From Vibrio chagasii (GTDB lineage Bacteria; Pseudomonadota; Gammaproteobacteria; Enterobacterales; Vibrionaceae): a stretch of 64,000 nucleotides of DNA. Under the pieces are notes generated by a model. It ran no database searches and was not told where the DNA came from. It saw only the letters and a list, made by a program, of their open reading frames with translations. Both the position numbers and the translations under genes were made by a program. The stretch spans positions 2,604,001-2,668,000 of the forward strand of contig NZ_AP025465.1 in NCBI RefSeq assembly GCF_024347355.1, read 5' to 3'. This document shows, one piece after another, positions 1 to 9,643 of the stretch; the first letter of the stretch is position 1, and the number at the start of each line of letters is the position of its first letter.

Positions 1-178
1 TATTACATTCTAATATTTGTCTAGTTTATAAATTGAAAATAGTAATCAAAAATAGTGGAAACCATAACTAATTTCACCTAGTACTAGTAGTATTTTTCAA
101 TAGCATCAGTATAACTATCAAGTCGATTTAGCCTCTCATATTGAGGCTAAGAACAAGATCCAACCACCAGAGAAGAGT

Positions 179-517
179 ATGACAATTTACAAAAATATAG
201 CTTTATTATTTTATATCATGTCAAGTACAGTTTATGCAGGCTCTCAAACAGGTAAAGTTAGTACACTTTATGCGAGGGCTTCGGATAACTTACACCTTGT
301 AATGTTAACTGGCGGGACAGACAAAGTTGACTCTCCATCATGTGCGACAAAAGGGTACTGGCTTATTCGGGATGAAAACTCAGTCGCAGGAAAATCACAA
401 TTTAGTCAACTATTAGCGGCAAAAATGGCAGGAAAAACGGTAACTATTTCTGGTTTAAATAGTTGCATCAGATGGTTTGATGGAGAAGATATAAACAAAA
501 TCGTGATAAAAGATTAG
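179..517 (+). CDS. small exported cysteine-pair protein, unknown function
   Basis: This 112-residue ORF starts with ATG behind an AGAGAAG ribosome-binding site. Residues 1-20 look like a Sec signal peptide (hydrophobic core, then AYAG-type cleavage). The mature part has two cysteines, one in a PSCATKGYW stretch and one in an SGLNSC stretch near the C-terminus, so a disulfide is likely in the periplasm or outside the cell. A short helix-like segment (SQFSQLLAAKMAG) precedes the last strands. I do not recognise a named family. The protein at 675-989 on the other strand has the same size and layout and may be a distant relative. The region is AT-rich compared with the genes after 1,345, which suggests accessory DNA. 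The gene call is fairly sure; the function is unknown. Confidence 0.7.
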   Translation: MTIYKNIALLFYIMSSTVYAGSQTGKVSTLYARASDNLHLVMLTGGTDKVDSPSCATKGYWLIRDENSVAGKSQFSQLLAAKMAGKTVTISGLNSCIRWFDGEDINKIVIKD

Positions 518-674
518 CTCAAGAAAAATAAATATTTAGCTGAGTTTTTTATTAATTAATGGTTCTGAAAATAGAGTTGGAAATATTTATTGTTCTGACA
601 TCTGACGACTAATAGATTACAAGACATTAACAGCATGAGTAATGTCGTGTGAAATGGTTATTCAAACTCTAACC

Positions 675-989
675 TTAGTTAAATAACCAAAGACCCACCA
701 TATCATAGTTGTTCTTAGTGCAATCAGCATTGTCAGAAAATAGACGAATTTTTACAGGATTGTCTGCTACCAAACTACTCAAAGCGGTCGATACAACGGC
801 ATCAAATGCGGCATTTGTCGTGTTAATACTCGCTGACCCACCATTAGCTAGATTTAGCCATAAGTGGGCATCCGAGTCATGGACTTCATCACTCCCGATA
901 AAATAACCTGTTATTTTAGTGTTACACTCAGTATATGCGTTTGCATTTCCCGCAATAAATAATAAAAATATTGGCAACATATATTTCAT
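675..989 (-). CDS. small exported cysteine-pair protein, unknown function
   Basis: This 104-residue ORF starts with ATG. Its N-terminus (MKYMLPIFLLFIAGNANA) is a clear Sec signal peptide with an ANA cleavage motif. The mature domain begins YTEC, contains an HLWLNL strand and a small-residue helix region around residues 55-75, and has a second cysteine near residue 90 followed by a final GLWLF strand. The two cysteines could form a disulfide. The layout resembles the exported protein at 179-517, which is convergent with it. No catalytic motif is visible and I cannot name a family. It is a plausible small secreted or periplasmic binding domain, but that is inference only. Confidence 0.7.
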   Translation of the reverse strand: MKYMLPIFLLFIAGNANAYTECNTKITGYFIGSDEVHDSDAHLWLNLANGGSASINTTNAAFDAVVSTALSSLVADNPVKIRLFSDNADCTKNNYDMVGLWLFN

Positions 990-1296
990 TTTAACAATCC
1001 CAACGGACTATGAGTTAAAAAAATATTATAGAACAAGAAATATGGAGAAGTGAAATATTATTTATGTTGATGGGTACATTAAACATTTTCTATCGCTCAA
1101 CAATTCATAGCTTTACCCAGTGCAATAAAAACTCAATCTCATTCCCGGTACAAGTCAAGCCAAAGACACAACGAAACGAGAACGCGTCAAAAACAGTGGC
1201 ACAGATATCCGCCAGTCATACGTCGCCCGTTCCCGGTAGTCAAACTCATGAGACCTGAGAGATTAAAGGCTCCGAAAAATACATAAGACCAACAAC
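990..1296. other. intergenic region with no supported gene
   Basis: Between the start of the small exported protein (989) and the perM terminator I see no convincing coding sequence. A 64-codon plus-strand frame at 1064-1258 has an atypical composition, no ribosome-binding site and no recognisable motif. The part from about 1,090 to 1,260 is less AT-rich than its surroundings, and any plus-strand transcript would end at the hairpin at 1,297-1,332, so a small RNA is possible but unproven. Confidence 0.4.
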
Positions 1297-1332
1297 AAAA
1301 AAGGCGACTATCATCGATAGTCGCCTTTTTTG
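1297..1332. terminator. bidirectional rho-independent terminator
   Basis: A perfect 10-bp stem (GGCGACTATC / GATAGTCGCC, 1303-1325) with a 3-nt loop is flanked by A and T runs on both sides. It can stop perM transcription from the minus strand and any plus-strand transcript from upstream. Confidence 0.9.
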
Positions 1333-1344
1333 TCACTTATTTCG

Positions 1345-2421
1345 TTACTGATGGTGTACAGGGTCATCATCTAGCGCATGGCTCGGCAAGGCATTCCAAA
1401 CCGCCTTCACTAAGGTCGCCAGTGGAATCGCGAAGAACACGCCCCAGAATCCCCAAAGTCCACCAAACACTAATACCGCCACAATAATCGCAACAGGGTG
1501 CAGATTCACTGCTTCTGAGAACAGAACAGGCACTAACACGTTACCATCTAGGGCTTGAATGATGCCGTAAGCCAATAGCAGCCAGTAGAATTGAGGCTCA
1601 AGCCCCCACTGGAACAAACCAACAATCGCAACCGGTACGGTTACCGCCGCTGCACCAATGTATGGAATCAATACCGAGAAACCGACAGCAACCGCTAACA
1701 GCACAGAGTAGCGAAGGTCTAAAATCGCGAAAGTTACATAGCTGACGCCACCCACGATTAAGATCTCTAGCACCTTGCCGCGGATGTAGTTCGAGATTTG
1801 TTCGTTCATCTCTTCCCATACTTTGGTCGCTAAGCGACGGTTGCGAGGAAGCACACCACTTGCCATTCTGATCATCTCTTCTTTGTCTTTCAGTAAGAAG
1901 AAGATAAGCAGTGGTACTAAGATAAGATAAACACCTAGCGTCGCTAAGCTAACCAAAGACGCCAATGAGCCTTTCACCACACTCTCACCCATTCCCAACG
2001 CCTTGTTCTTCGCATTAGACATGACAGACTCAACGATCTGTAAGTTAGCAAGCTCTGGGTAGCGCTCTGGAATCGTTGCAATGAACTTCTGTAAGCTACC
2101 GTACATGCTTGGAATATCATTGATTAGGTTACCAACTTGCTCCCAAATGGTTGGCACTAATCCGAATATCGCTAGTAGCATTAGGCTAAAGAACATCAAG
2201 ATCACCAACATCACCGATGGCGTTCTTGGAATACCGAGTCGTTGAAGTTGAGTCACTGGCCACTCGAGCAAATAAGCCAAGACAATCGCCACCAACAGCG
2301 GTGCGATCAGGTGACCAAAGAAGTAGATAGTAATAAAGCCGAATAGAATGATGGCAACCAAACTGACAGCGTGTGGATCAGAGAAACGTCGTTTATACCA
2401 ACGACTGACCATTTCAAGCAT
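1345..2421 (-). CDS. perM: PerM, AI-2E family (UPF0118) membrane protein
   Basis: This 358-residue polytopic inner-membrane protein belongs to the AI-2E exporter / PerM permease family. The N-terminal MLEM..WY.RRFSDP matches the E. coli PerM start, which supports this ATG even though it overlaps the upstream tusA-like gene by 8 nt. There are about eight hydrophobic segments in two groups (roughly residues 15-90 and 150-345). Between them is the family's soluble helical region (about 90-150) with the ERYPEL sequence. Conserved stretches include ALDGNVLVPVLFSEAVNLHP and the GGLWGFWGVFFAIPLATL end. As in E. coli, perM is divergent from bepA. The transported substrate of PerM itself is not established. 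Confidence 0.92.
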   Translation of the reverse strand: MLEMVSRWYKRRFSDPHAVSLVAIILFGFITIYFFGHLIAPLLVAIVLAYLLEWPVTQLQRLGIPRTPSVMLVILMFFSLMLLAIFGLVPTIWEQVGNLINDIPSMYGSLQKFIATIPERYPELANLQIVESVMSNAKNKALGMGESVVKGSLASLVSLATLGVYLILVPLLIFFLLKDKEEMIRMASGVLPRNRRLATKVWEEMNEQISNYIRGKVLEILIVGGVSYVTFAILDLRYSVLLAVAVGFSVLIPYIGAAAVTVPVAIVGLFQWGLEPQFYWLLLAYGIIQALDGNVLVPVLFSEAVNLHPVAIIVAVLVFGGLWGFWGVFFAIPLATLVKAVWNALPSHALDDDPVHHQ

Positions 2422-2653
2422 CTGACTGCGATTCCTTTTTAGTGACGAGGAGATGGTGGTAATTAGAACAAACCTCTGTCATGACAACATAAGCTTGCTT
2501 AGACAAAAACGTAACAATATCTTTCATCGAACTGCTATCTGATACATAAATTGACAAAGATTGCCCTACTTCTAACTTTACACTGTGACGCTTGGCTAAT
2601 AATAACGCCATTGGGCAGCGCTCTTGGCGTAAATCTAGAATATTAGGTGTCAT
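2414..2653 (-). CDS. TusA/YedF-family sulfurtransferase-like protein
   Basis: This 79-residue protein has the TusA/SirA fold signature. A short strand (ILDLRQERCPMALLLAK) carries one cysteine (C14), followed by a GQSLSIYVSDSSSMKDIV segment. Classical TusA proteins have CPxP; here the motif reads CPMA, so the second proline is lost while the candidate persulfide cysteine is kept. The gene overlaps perM by 8 nt and is probably co-transcribed with it. Its family role is likely sulfur transfer or a related thiol function. It is not clearly TusA itself, so I give no symbol. Confidence 0.8.
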   Translation of the reverse strand: MTPNILDLRQERCPMALLLAKRHSVKLEVGQSLSIYVSDSSSMKDIVTFLSKQAYVVMTEVCSNYHHLLVTKKESQSDA

Positions 2654-2831
2654 TCTTGGGCTCGATGCTTATTATAAGGGGCATATTGTAATCTGTTTTT
2701 GAAAACGTGCCATCATTGATTCATCTTCCTTCAGGATAGCGCACGCACTTAACAAAGGTTAAACCAGATAAAGAACCAATTTGCATTGCCCTTGTCTTAC
2801 TGTCAGAAGAAACGGAGTATTACTGACTAAT

Positions 2832-4286
2832 ATGTTTAAACGCGCTCGTTCAATTGCTTGCTTATGCATCGCAGCCACATTAAGCACCCCAATGCTGGCT
2901 AACACCAACAGCTTGGATTTACCGGACATCGGCACGGCGGCTGGCGGCACGCTCACTATCGATCAAGAACTCATCTATGGTGATGCCTACATGCGCATCA
3001 TCAGAAGCAGCCAGCCTGTCATCAACGATCCAGTTCTCAACCTTTATATCGATACACTAGGGCATCGCCTTGTCGCGAATGCCAATGACGTAAAGACACC
3101 TTTTCAGTTCTTTATGATCCGTGACCGCAACATCAACGCTTTTGCTTTCTTTGGTGGTTATGTTGCGCTGCACTCAGGTCTATTCCTGCACGCACAATCG
3201 GAAAGTGAACTTGCGTCAGTATTAGCGCACGAAATTGCACACGTTACGCAGCGTCACTTAGCGCGTAGTATGGAAGATCAAGCACGCCGTTCTCCTGCGA
3301 CTATCGCAGCGCTTGCAGCGTCTGTGTTGCTGGCTATTGCCGCTCCTGAGGCGGGTATTGCAGCCTTAACCGCAACCACCGCGGGTAACATGCAGAGCCA
3401 AATTAACTACACCCGTAGTAATGAGAAAGAAGCCGACCGCTTTGGTATCAACACGCTAGCAAAAGCTGGATTTGACGTGAACGCAATGCCACGCTTCTTT
3501 GGCCGTTTAGCGGATGAATACCGCTATGCAAGCACACCACCTCCAATGTTGCTCACTCACCCGTTGCCTGAAGATCGTATTACCGATTCGCGCGCACGTG
3601 CTCGTAGCTACCCACCGCTGAAACTTGCGCCATCGCTGGATTACCACTTGGCAAGAGCTCGCATCGTGGCACGCTATGCCGGTATCAATAATGAGGCGTC
3701 ACTCGATTGGTTCTCACGCCAATTGAAAAAGGCACCAAAAGAGATTGTTCCATCGTTAGAGTATGGACAAGCACTGGTTTACCTCGATTCGAAAAAGTTA
3801 GATAAAGCAGAACCGATTCTAACCAAACTGATTACCAGCGACCCGACTAACCTGTTCTACTTAGATGCGATTTCCGACCTTCACATTGAGCAGAAAAAGC
3901 CTGAGCTTGCCATTAAAGAGCTTAAATCGGCATTGGTTCGTCAGCCAAACAACCCGGTACTCACAATCAACTACGCAAATGCCTTGATTGAAAAAGAAGA
4001 CTTTGCAGAGGCTGTTCGCGTATTACAACGTTATACGCATGACAATCCGAATGACACCAATGGCTGGCACCTGCTTTCAAAAGCGAATACTAGCCTTGGC
4101 AATAGTGATGAAGACCTTGCCGCACGAGCTGAAATTTTGGCATTGCAGGCCAACTGGAACAAAGCGATTCAGTACTACACGCAAGCAAGTCAAATCGCAG
4201 AGCTCGGTAGTTTGAAGCAAGCCCGCTACGATGCTCGAATTGATCAACTGATGATTCAGCGCGAGCGCTTCTTAGCACTGCAATAA
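2832..4286 (+). CDS. bepA: BepA periplasmic chaperone/metalloprotease
   Basis: BepA (YfgC) is a periplasmic M48-type zinc metallopeptidase with C-terminal TPR repeats. It assists LptD and BAM-dependent outer-membrane assembly and degrades stalled substrates. I start it at ATG 2832 (484 residues), which gives a normal signal peptide (MFKRARSIACLC...LSTPMLA). An upstream in-frame start at 2781 would bury that signal behind 17 residues. The zinc motif HEIAH (HExxH) lies near residue 133, and the downstream ligand glutamate is in NEKEADRFG. The region after about residue 300 is TPR-like. Its place next to perM and arsC (yfgD) matches E. coli. Confidence 0.95.
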   Translation: MFKRARSIACLCIAATLSTPMLANTNSLDLPDIGTAAGGTLTIDQELIYGDAYMRIIRSSQPVINDPVLNLYIDTLGHRLVANANDVKTPFQFFMIRDRNINAFAFFGGYVALHSGLFLHAQSESELASVLAHEIAHVTQRHLARSMEDQARRSPATIAALAASVLLAIAAPEAGIAALTATTAGNMQSQINYTRSNEKEADRFGINTLAKAGFDVNAMPRFFGRLADEYRYASTPPPMLLTHPLPEDRITDSRARARSYPPLKLAPSLDYHLARARIVARYAGINNEASLDWFSRQLKKAPKEIVPSLEYGQALVYLDSKKLDKAEPILTKLITSDPTNLFYLDAISDLHIEQKKPELAIKELKSALVRQPNNPVLTINYANALIEKEDFAEAVRVLQRYTHDNPNDTNGWHLLSKANTSLGNSDEDLAARAEILALQANWNKAIQYYTQASQIAELGSLKQARYDARIDQLMIQRERFLALQ

Positions 4287-4400
4287 GGCGTTCAATACTC
4301 GGCGAGTCGCCAAAAGAAAAAAGCTCAACGTATACAGTGAAGAGGCCAATTAGCTGGCCTCTGCTGACAATTAAATAAAAAATAATAATGAGGAAGAACC

Positions 4401-4751
4401 ATGTCTGTCGTGATTTATCATAACCCACGCTGCTCAAAGAGCCGTCAAACGCTTGAATTACTTGAAACAAACGGTGTACAACCTGAAGTGATCAAGTACC
4501 TAGACACACATCTAACTGTTGAACAGCTAAAAGTACTGTTCACTCAGCTTGGTTTTAGCAGCGTTCGCGAAATGATGCGCACCAAAGAGGCAGACTACAA
4601 AGAAGCGAATCTTGGCGATGCTTCTGTATCTGATGAAGACCTATTTTCTGCAATGGCTGCTAATCCAAAATTGTTTGAACGCCCAGTGGTTGTTGCGAAC
4701 AATAAAGCCAAGATTGGTCGTCCACCAGAGCAAGTGCTAGAGATTCTGTAA
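4401..4751 (+). CDS. arsC: ArsC/YfgD-type arsenate reductase (glutaredoxin-dependent)
   Basis: This 116-residue protein has a thioredoxin-like fold. The N-terminal YHNPRCSKSRQTL carries the single catalytic cysteine (C11) followed by serine. The family reduces arsenate to arsenite using glutathione and glutaredoxin. The C-terminal half contains the LFERPVV and IGRPPEQVLEIL signatures of the YfgD branch. A GAGGAAG ribosome-binding site precedes the ATG. No arsenic efflux or arsR gene is nearby, and in E. coli the orthologue also sits downstream of bepA, so this is probably the housekeeping YfgD paralogue and not part of an arsenic-resistance operon. wrbA follows after 6 nt. Confidence 0.92.
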   Translation: MSVVIYHNPRCSKSRQTLELLETNGVQPEVIKYLDTHLTVEQLKVLFTQLGFSSVREMMRTKEADYKEANLGDASVSDEDLFSAMAANPKLFERPVVVANNKAKIGRPPEQVLEIL

Positions 4752-5785
<1,034 letters not shown>

Positions 5786-5840
5786 GATTGGATTCGACCA
5801 TACCTAATCAGCTAGCTCAAACAATTAGCGAACAAACAAA

Positions 5841-5878
5841 AAGCCCTGCCAGATTTCTCTAGCAGGGCTTTCTTTTTA
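5841..5878 (+). terminator. rho-independent terminator of the bepA-arsC-wrbA-DUF2069 side
   Basis: An inverted repeat AGCCCTGC / GCAGGGCT around an AT-rich loop is followed by TTTCTTTTTATTT. It ends the plus-strand operon. A-rich sequence upstream means it may also help end the minus-strand DUF2066 transcript. Confidence 0.88.
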
Positions 5879-5929
5879 TTTATCTTCGTCTACTTACTTT
5901 TCGTATAGACGATGAATGTCAGCAATTGC

Positions 5930-7192
5930 CTAACTACGATTCCACTCGTATACCAAGCTTGGCTTTGCATGCTGTGGAGCTGCGGCTTCTAGCGCTTCGC
6001 TACCCGCACCTTCTGAGTTAGCGTCCGAGCCAGTTAGCGTATCATCACCAACAACTTCATTACCTTTGATCACTTGAACATCAGTATCCGCGTCAGTAGC
6101 TGTTGCTTCAGTATCAACTACAGCCGTTGAATCATCACCTACAGACATAGTGTTGTCTTGTGTCTCAAATTCAGGGCTTACTTCTGGTTCGATGTAAGAC
6201 TCTTCAACCTTCACAACTTGGCGAATGCTTGCCACTTCTTGCTCAAACTCTTGTTGAGTCGACAGCAAGTGAATACGGAACGTCACTTCGTTGTTTTGAA
6301 TCTTAAGAATATCTAGACTAGCAACCGAGTTTAGACGCTTAAGTGCATTCTCTAGCTGGAAGAAGTCTTGAGCATTATTCAAGCTAATAAACTGAGTTAA
6401 AATCGACTCTGACGACTCACTCGCCACAGTCACCGCGCTTTTACCCGCGTAGTAGTTACTGATTTGGTCAACTAGCTTCTTCGAAGCCGTTGCACTATTA
6501 CCCGACACTGAACCTGTGATTGGTGCCGTTGGCGCGCTAGTTAACTGACTTGGTTTTTGGTCGTACAGCGTCCAACGCAATCCTGAAGATTGAGCTTTAA
6601 TCACTAACACTGCATCGACTGGGTAGCGTTGACTTGCTCTGCTAATTGGTGAAACAAAGCTGCCCCATAAATCTGAGGTCGCGATACCAGTGATATCGTC
6701 GAAGTCACCCACTGGCAGAGTCAGAGGTAAACCACGATCTTTTGCACTTGCTTGCATTTGAGCAGCAAGTGGTGAGTTCGAGTGCTCCCACACAATGTTC
6801 TTATCGAAGCTGTCTTCTTCCACCAGCCAAACCAAGATGTTTGAGCGAGTTTCAGGCCAGTACGGCAGTTGTGCTTGAGTCAGTAGAGAACGGATTTGGG
6901 CACCATTAAAACGCATACGCAATGTTGATTGGTCATTGCGCTCACCAAAACTCATTTGAGACATGTACTGCGCACTCTTACGCATCGCCTTTTGGATGGT
7001 CTCATTTGAAGCAACGTCAGTTTGACCAGTCGCACGTATCAATACCTGCTCCATACCGGTATTTCTTGCCACTTGTTCTGGTTGTTTGTCTTCGGCGTTA
7101 ATCGCAACTTCAGCACTAAAGATATCGACTTTAGTTAAGGCGTAACTCGGGAAGGCTAATAGTCCCATCAACAACAATGCTATGTAGCGCAT
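5930..7192 (-). CDS. DUF2066 domain-containing exported protein
   Basis: I start this gene at ATG 7192 (420 residues). That start gives a signal peptide (MRYIALLLMGLLAFPSYA) and an AGGA ribosome-binding site; an upstream in-frame start would add 14 residues before the signal. The family (DUF2066) is common in marine Gammaproteobacteria, is predicted periplasmic and has no known function. The C-terminal 90 residues are very acidic and low in complexity (repeated D, E, T, A), then the protein ends SLVYEWNRS. After the TAG stop the frame stays open for 11 codons. It is divergent from uraA. In E. coli hda occupies this position between yfgD and uraA; no hda is seen here. Confidence 0.85.
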   Translation of the reverse strand: MRYIALLLMGLLAFPSYALTKVDIFSAEVAINAEDKQPEQVARNTGMEQVLIRATGQTDVASNETIQKAMRKSAQYMSQMSFGERNDQSTLRMRFNGAQIRSLLTQAQLPYWPETRSNILVWLVEEDSFDKNIVWEHSNSPLAAQMQASAKDRGLPLTLPVGDFDDITGIATSDLWGSFVSPISRASQRYPVDAVLVIKAQSSGLRWTLYDQKPSQLTSAPTAPITGSVSGNSATASKKLVDQISNYYAGKSAVTVASESSESILTQFISLNNAQDFFQLENALKRLNSVASLDILKIQNNEVTFRIHLLSTQQEFEQEVASIRQVVKVEESYIEPEVSPEFETQDNTMSVGDDSTAVVDTEATATDADTDVQVIKGNEVVGDDTLTGSDANSEGAGSEALEAAAPQHAKPSLVYEWNRS

Positions 7193-7388
7193 ATTGATCC
7201 TAATATTCAATGCTTGTGCCTTGATGATAAGCAACTATGGATTGAGGGGCAAGGTCGTTAGCGCCCACTGTGTTTAATAACCACAAAATATCACCTGACC
7301 ATGATAAAGCGCTAACTTATAAATCGAATTTTCGGACCTTGTTCGATATAAAACATCACTATGATAAATAAATTTGATCTATTTTGTG

Positions 7389-7404
7389 TAGCAATCGATT
7401 GCTA
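7389..7404. promoter_or_regulatory. possible PurR-like operator upstream of uraA
   Basis: The palindrome TAGCAATCGATTGCTA matches the PurR consensus ACGCAAACGTTTGCGT at 10 of 16 positions, including the central CG and both GCAA/TTGC arms. It lies 65 nt before the uraA start, next to a TAGAAT that could be a -10 box. PurR control of uraA-upp is known in E. coli, but this site is weak and could serve another factor. Confidence 0.35.
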
Positions 7405-7468
7405 AGTGATAGAATCGCGCGAATTTTATTTTTCACTTTTCATATAACGACCAATCTAAGGACATATC

Positions 7469-8707
7469 ATGAAAAATGCATTGCAAGGTGCACAAATGCT
7501 GTTTGTAGCTTTTGGTGCACTTGTACTCGTGCCGCTACTGACTGGACTTGATCCCAACGTTGCACTCTTTGGCGCAGGTATCGGTACCCTTTTATTCCAA
7601 CTTATTACACGCCGTTCAGTGCCAATCTTCTTAGCGTCTTCTTTTGCATTCATCGCGCCTATCATGTTTGGCATCCAAACTTGGGGTATTGGTGCAACCA
7701 TGGGTGGCCTAATGGCAGCAGGTGTTGTGTATGTATTGATGGGTGCTCTTATCAAAGTGAGAGGCGTTGGCTTTATTCATAAGCTGCTTCCACCTGTGGT
7801 TGTAGGCCCTGTGATCATGGTGATTGGTTTAGGCTTGGCACCAGTTGCGGTAAACATGGCTTTAGGTAAGACAGGTGACGGCGCTGTTCAACTGGTTGAT
7901 GCAGACGCAGCACTTTGGATCTCATCGGTTTCACTGCTAGTTACCGTCATCATCAGCGTATTCTCGAAGGGTTTCCTAAAGCTATTACCTATCTTTGGAG
8001 GGATTATCGCAGGTTACATTACGAGTCTATTCTATGGAGCAGTCGACTTTGCACCGGTTGCTCAAGCATCGTGGTTGGCACTACCAAACTTCACCATGCC
8101 TGAATTCAACATCAACGCTATCTTCTTCATGGTGTTTGTTGCGATTGCACCTGCCGTTGAGCACGTAGGTGACATGCTGGCGATTTCCAACGTGACGGGT
8201 AAAGACTACCTTAAGAAGCCAGGCCTGCACCGCACAATCACAGGTGACGGTGTAGCGACCATTGCAGCTTCTATGCTGGGCGCTCCACCAAACACAACCT
8301 ACAGTGAAGTAACTGGCGCGGTAATGCTAACAAAAGCATTTAACCCGGTGATCATGACTTGGGCTGCAGTAACAGCCATAGTTCTTGCATTAGTTGGTAA
8401 ACTGGGTGCGCTTCTACAAACCATTCCGGTTCCAGTGATGGGCGGCATCATGATTCTTCTGTTTGGTTCTATTGCAACAGTCGGCTTGAACACGCTAATC
8501 AAGAACAACGTTGACCTGCACAAATCACGTAACCTTGTGATTGTGGGTATTACCCTAGTATTCGGTATTGGCGGCATGGCTTTTGGTATCGGCGACTTCA
8601 GCCTACAAGGCGTAAGCTTATGCGGTATCGTGGCTATTCTACTTAACCTAGTCCTTCCTGAAGAGCTAGGTGACAACACTGTGGTAGACAAGGCTCAAAT
8701 CGACTAA
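7469..8707 (+). CDS. uraA: UraA uracil permease
   Basis: This 412-residue nucleobase:cation symporter of the NCS2 family imports uracil across the inner membrane. The sequence is almost wholly hydrophobic with about 14 membrane segments. It contains the family signature around AIAPAVEHVGDMLAIS (the conserved glutamate used in uracil binding) and NTTYSEVTGAVMLTKAFNP in the second repeat. The start has an AAGGA ribosome-binding site 8 nt upstream. It is convergent with upp, which turns the imported uracil into UMP, and the two share a bidirectional terminator. Close similarity to E. coli UraA makes the name secure. Confidence 0.95.
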   Translation: MKNALQGAQMLFVAFGALVLVPLLTGLDPNVALFGAGIGTLLFQLITRRSVPIFLASSFAFIAPIMFGIQTWGIGATMGGLMAAGVVYVLMGALIKVRGVGFIHKLLPPVVVGPVIMVIGLGLAPVAVNMALGKTGDGAVQLVDADAALWISSVSLLVTVIISVFSKGFLKLLPIFGGIIAGYITSLFYGAVDFAPVAQASWLALPNFTMPEFNINAIFFMVFVAIAPAVEHVGDMLAISNVTGKDYLKKPGLHRTITGDGVATIAASMLGAPPNTTYSEVTGAVMLTKAFNPVIMTWAAVTAIVLALVGKLGALLQTIPVPVMGGIMILLFGSIATVGLNTLIKNNVDLHKSRNLVIVGITLVFGIGGMAFGIGDFSLQGVSLCGIVAILLNLVLPEELGDNTVVDKAQID

Positions 8708-8745
8708 CAGTTAAGTCTGGCTAGATGCCGACAAACTGGAAGATC

Positions 8746-8781
8746 AAAAAAGGGAGAGCATCGAATGCTCTCCCTTTTTAT
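8746..8781. terminator. bidirectional terminator between uraA and upp
   Basis: A perfect 10-bp stem GGGAGAGCAT / ATGCTCTCCC (8752-8774) with a CGA loop has A6 before it and T5 after it, so it works for both convergent genes. Confidence 0.92.
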
Positions 8782-8847
8782 TAATACGGATAATTAAGTG
8801 AATTCAGTAAATTAAAACAACGGAACCCACTTAATCTAAAAACCGAA

Positions 8848-9474
8848 TTACTTAGTACCGAAGATCTTATCACCAGCATCGCCAAGACCAGGAACAATGT
8901 AGCCCTTGTCGTTTAGCTTCTCATCGATTGCAGCAGTGTAAAGCTCAACATCTGGGTGCGCTTTTTCTAGAGCCGCGATACCTTCTGGAGCCGCTACAAG
9001 CACAAGAATCTTAAAGTGCTTACAACCTTTCTCTTTCATTAGATCGATAGTCGCGATCATAGAACCACCTGTTGCAAGCATTGGGTCTACCACTAGAGCA
9101 ATACGCTCATCGATGTTAGATGCAAGCTTGTTGAAGTATGGTACTGGCTCAAGTGTTTCTTCGTCACGGTAGATACCAACAACGCTGATACGCGCACTTG
9201 GGATGTGCTCTAGAACACCGTCCATCATGCCTAGACCAGCACGCAGGATTGGCACTACTGTTACTTTCTTACCTTTAATTTGGTCAACTTCAACTGGGCC
9301 GTCCCAACCATTAATAGTTACACGCTCAGTTTCAAAGTCTGATGTCGCTTCGTATGTTAGAAGGCTACCCACTTCTGTCGCTAGCTCACGAAAACGCTTA
9401 GTGCTAATCTCACCTTCACGCATCAGGCCAATTTTATGTTTTACTAGCGGGTGTTTCACTTCAACAACTTTCAT
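8848..9474 (-). CDS. upp: Upp uracil phosphoribosyltransferase
   Basis: Upp converts uracil and PRPP to UMP in pyrimidine salvage. The start at ATG 9474 ([16 protein letters not shown]) gives the family's usual 208 residues and has a GGAG ribosome-binding site; five extra in-frame codons upstream are not conserved. The PRPP-binding loop is [10 protein letters not shown] near residue 130. The uracil-binding C-terminus is [18 protein letters not shown]. It is divergent from purM, and the spacer holds a near-consensus PurR box. Confidence 0.97.
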   Translation of the reverse strand: MKVVEVKHPLVKHKIGLMREGEISTKRFRELATEVGSLLTYEATSDFETERVTINGWDGPVEVDQIKGKKVTVVPILRAGLGMMDGVLEHIPSARISVVGIYRDEETLEPVPYFNKLASNIDERIALVVDPMLATGGSMIATIDLMKEKGCKHFKILVLVAAPEGIAALEKAHPDVELYTAAIDEKLNDKGYIVPGLGDAGDKIFGTK

Positions 9475-9562
9475 TTCCAACTCCGGCAATATTTAAACAA
9501 ACCTGTAGATTATACACGAACTCTGTGGTTATTTAAGAATCTTTATTCTAATAAAAAAAACC

Positions 9563-9578
9563 GCGCAAACGTTTGCTC
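9563..9578. promoter_or_regulatory. PurR box between upp and purM
   Basis: GCGCAAACGTTTGCTC matches the PurR consensus ACGCAAACGTTTGCGT at 13 of 16 positions, including the whole central CGCAAACGTTTGC. It lies 66 nt before the purM start and 89 nt before the upp start. Repression by PurR with hypoxanthine or guanine is the expected control of purM-purN; an effect on upp is possible. Confidence 0.88.
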
Positions 9579-9643
9579 TTCATATTCAAGCCCTGTTAGA
9601 ATAGCGCCGTTTTCACATCCAACTTAAGTTCGAGGACTATCCC

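Noticed and set aside
1190..1290. Glycine-riboswitch-like fragment (GAGAGATTAAAGGCTCCGAA)
   Set aside because: It has a few aptamer-like letters but lacks the paired core, and no glycine gene follows. I treat it as chance.
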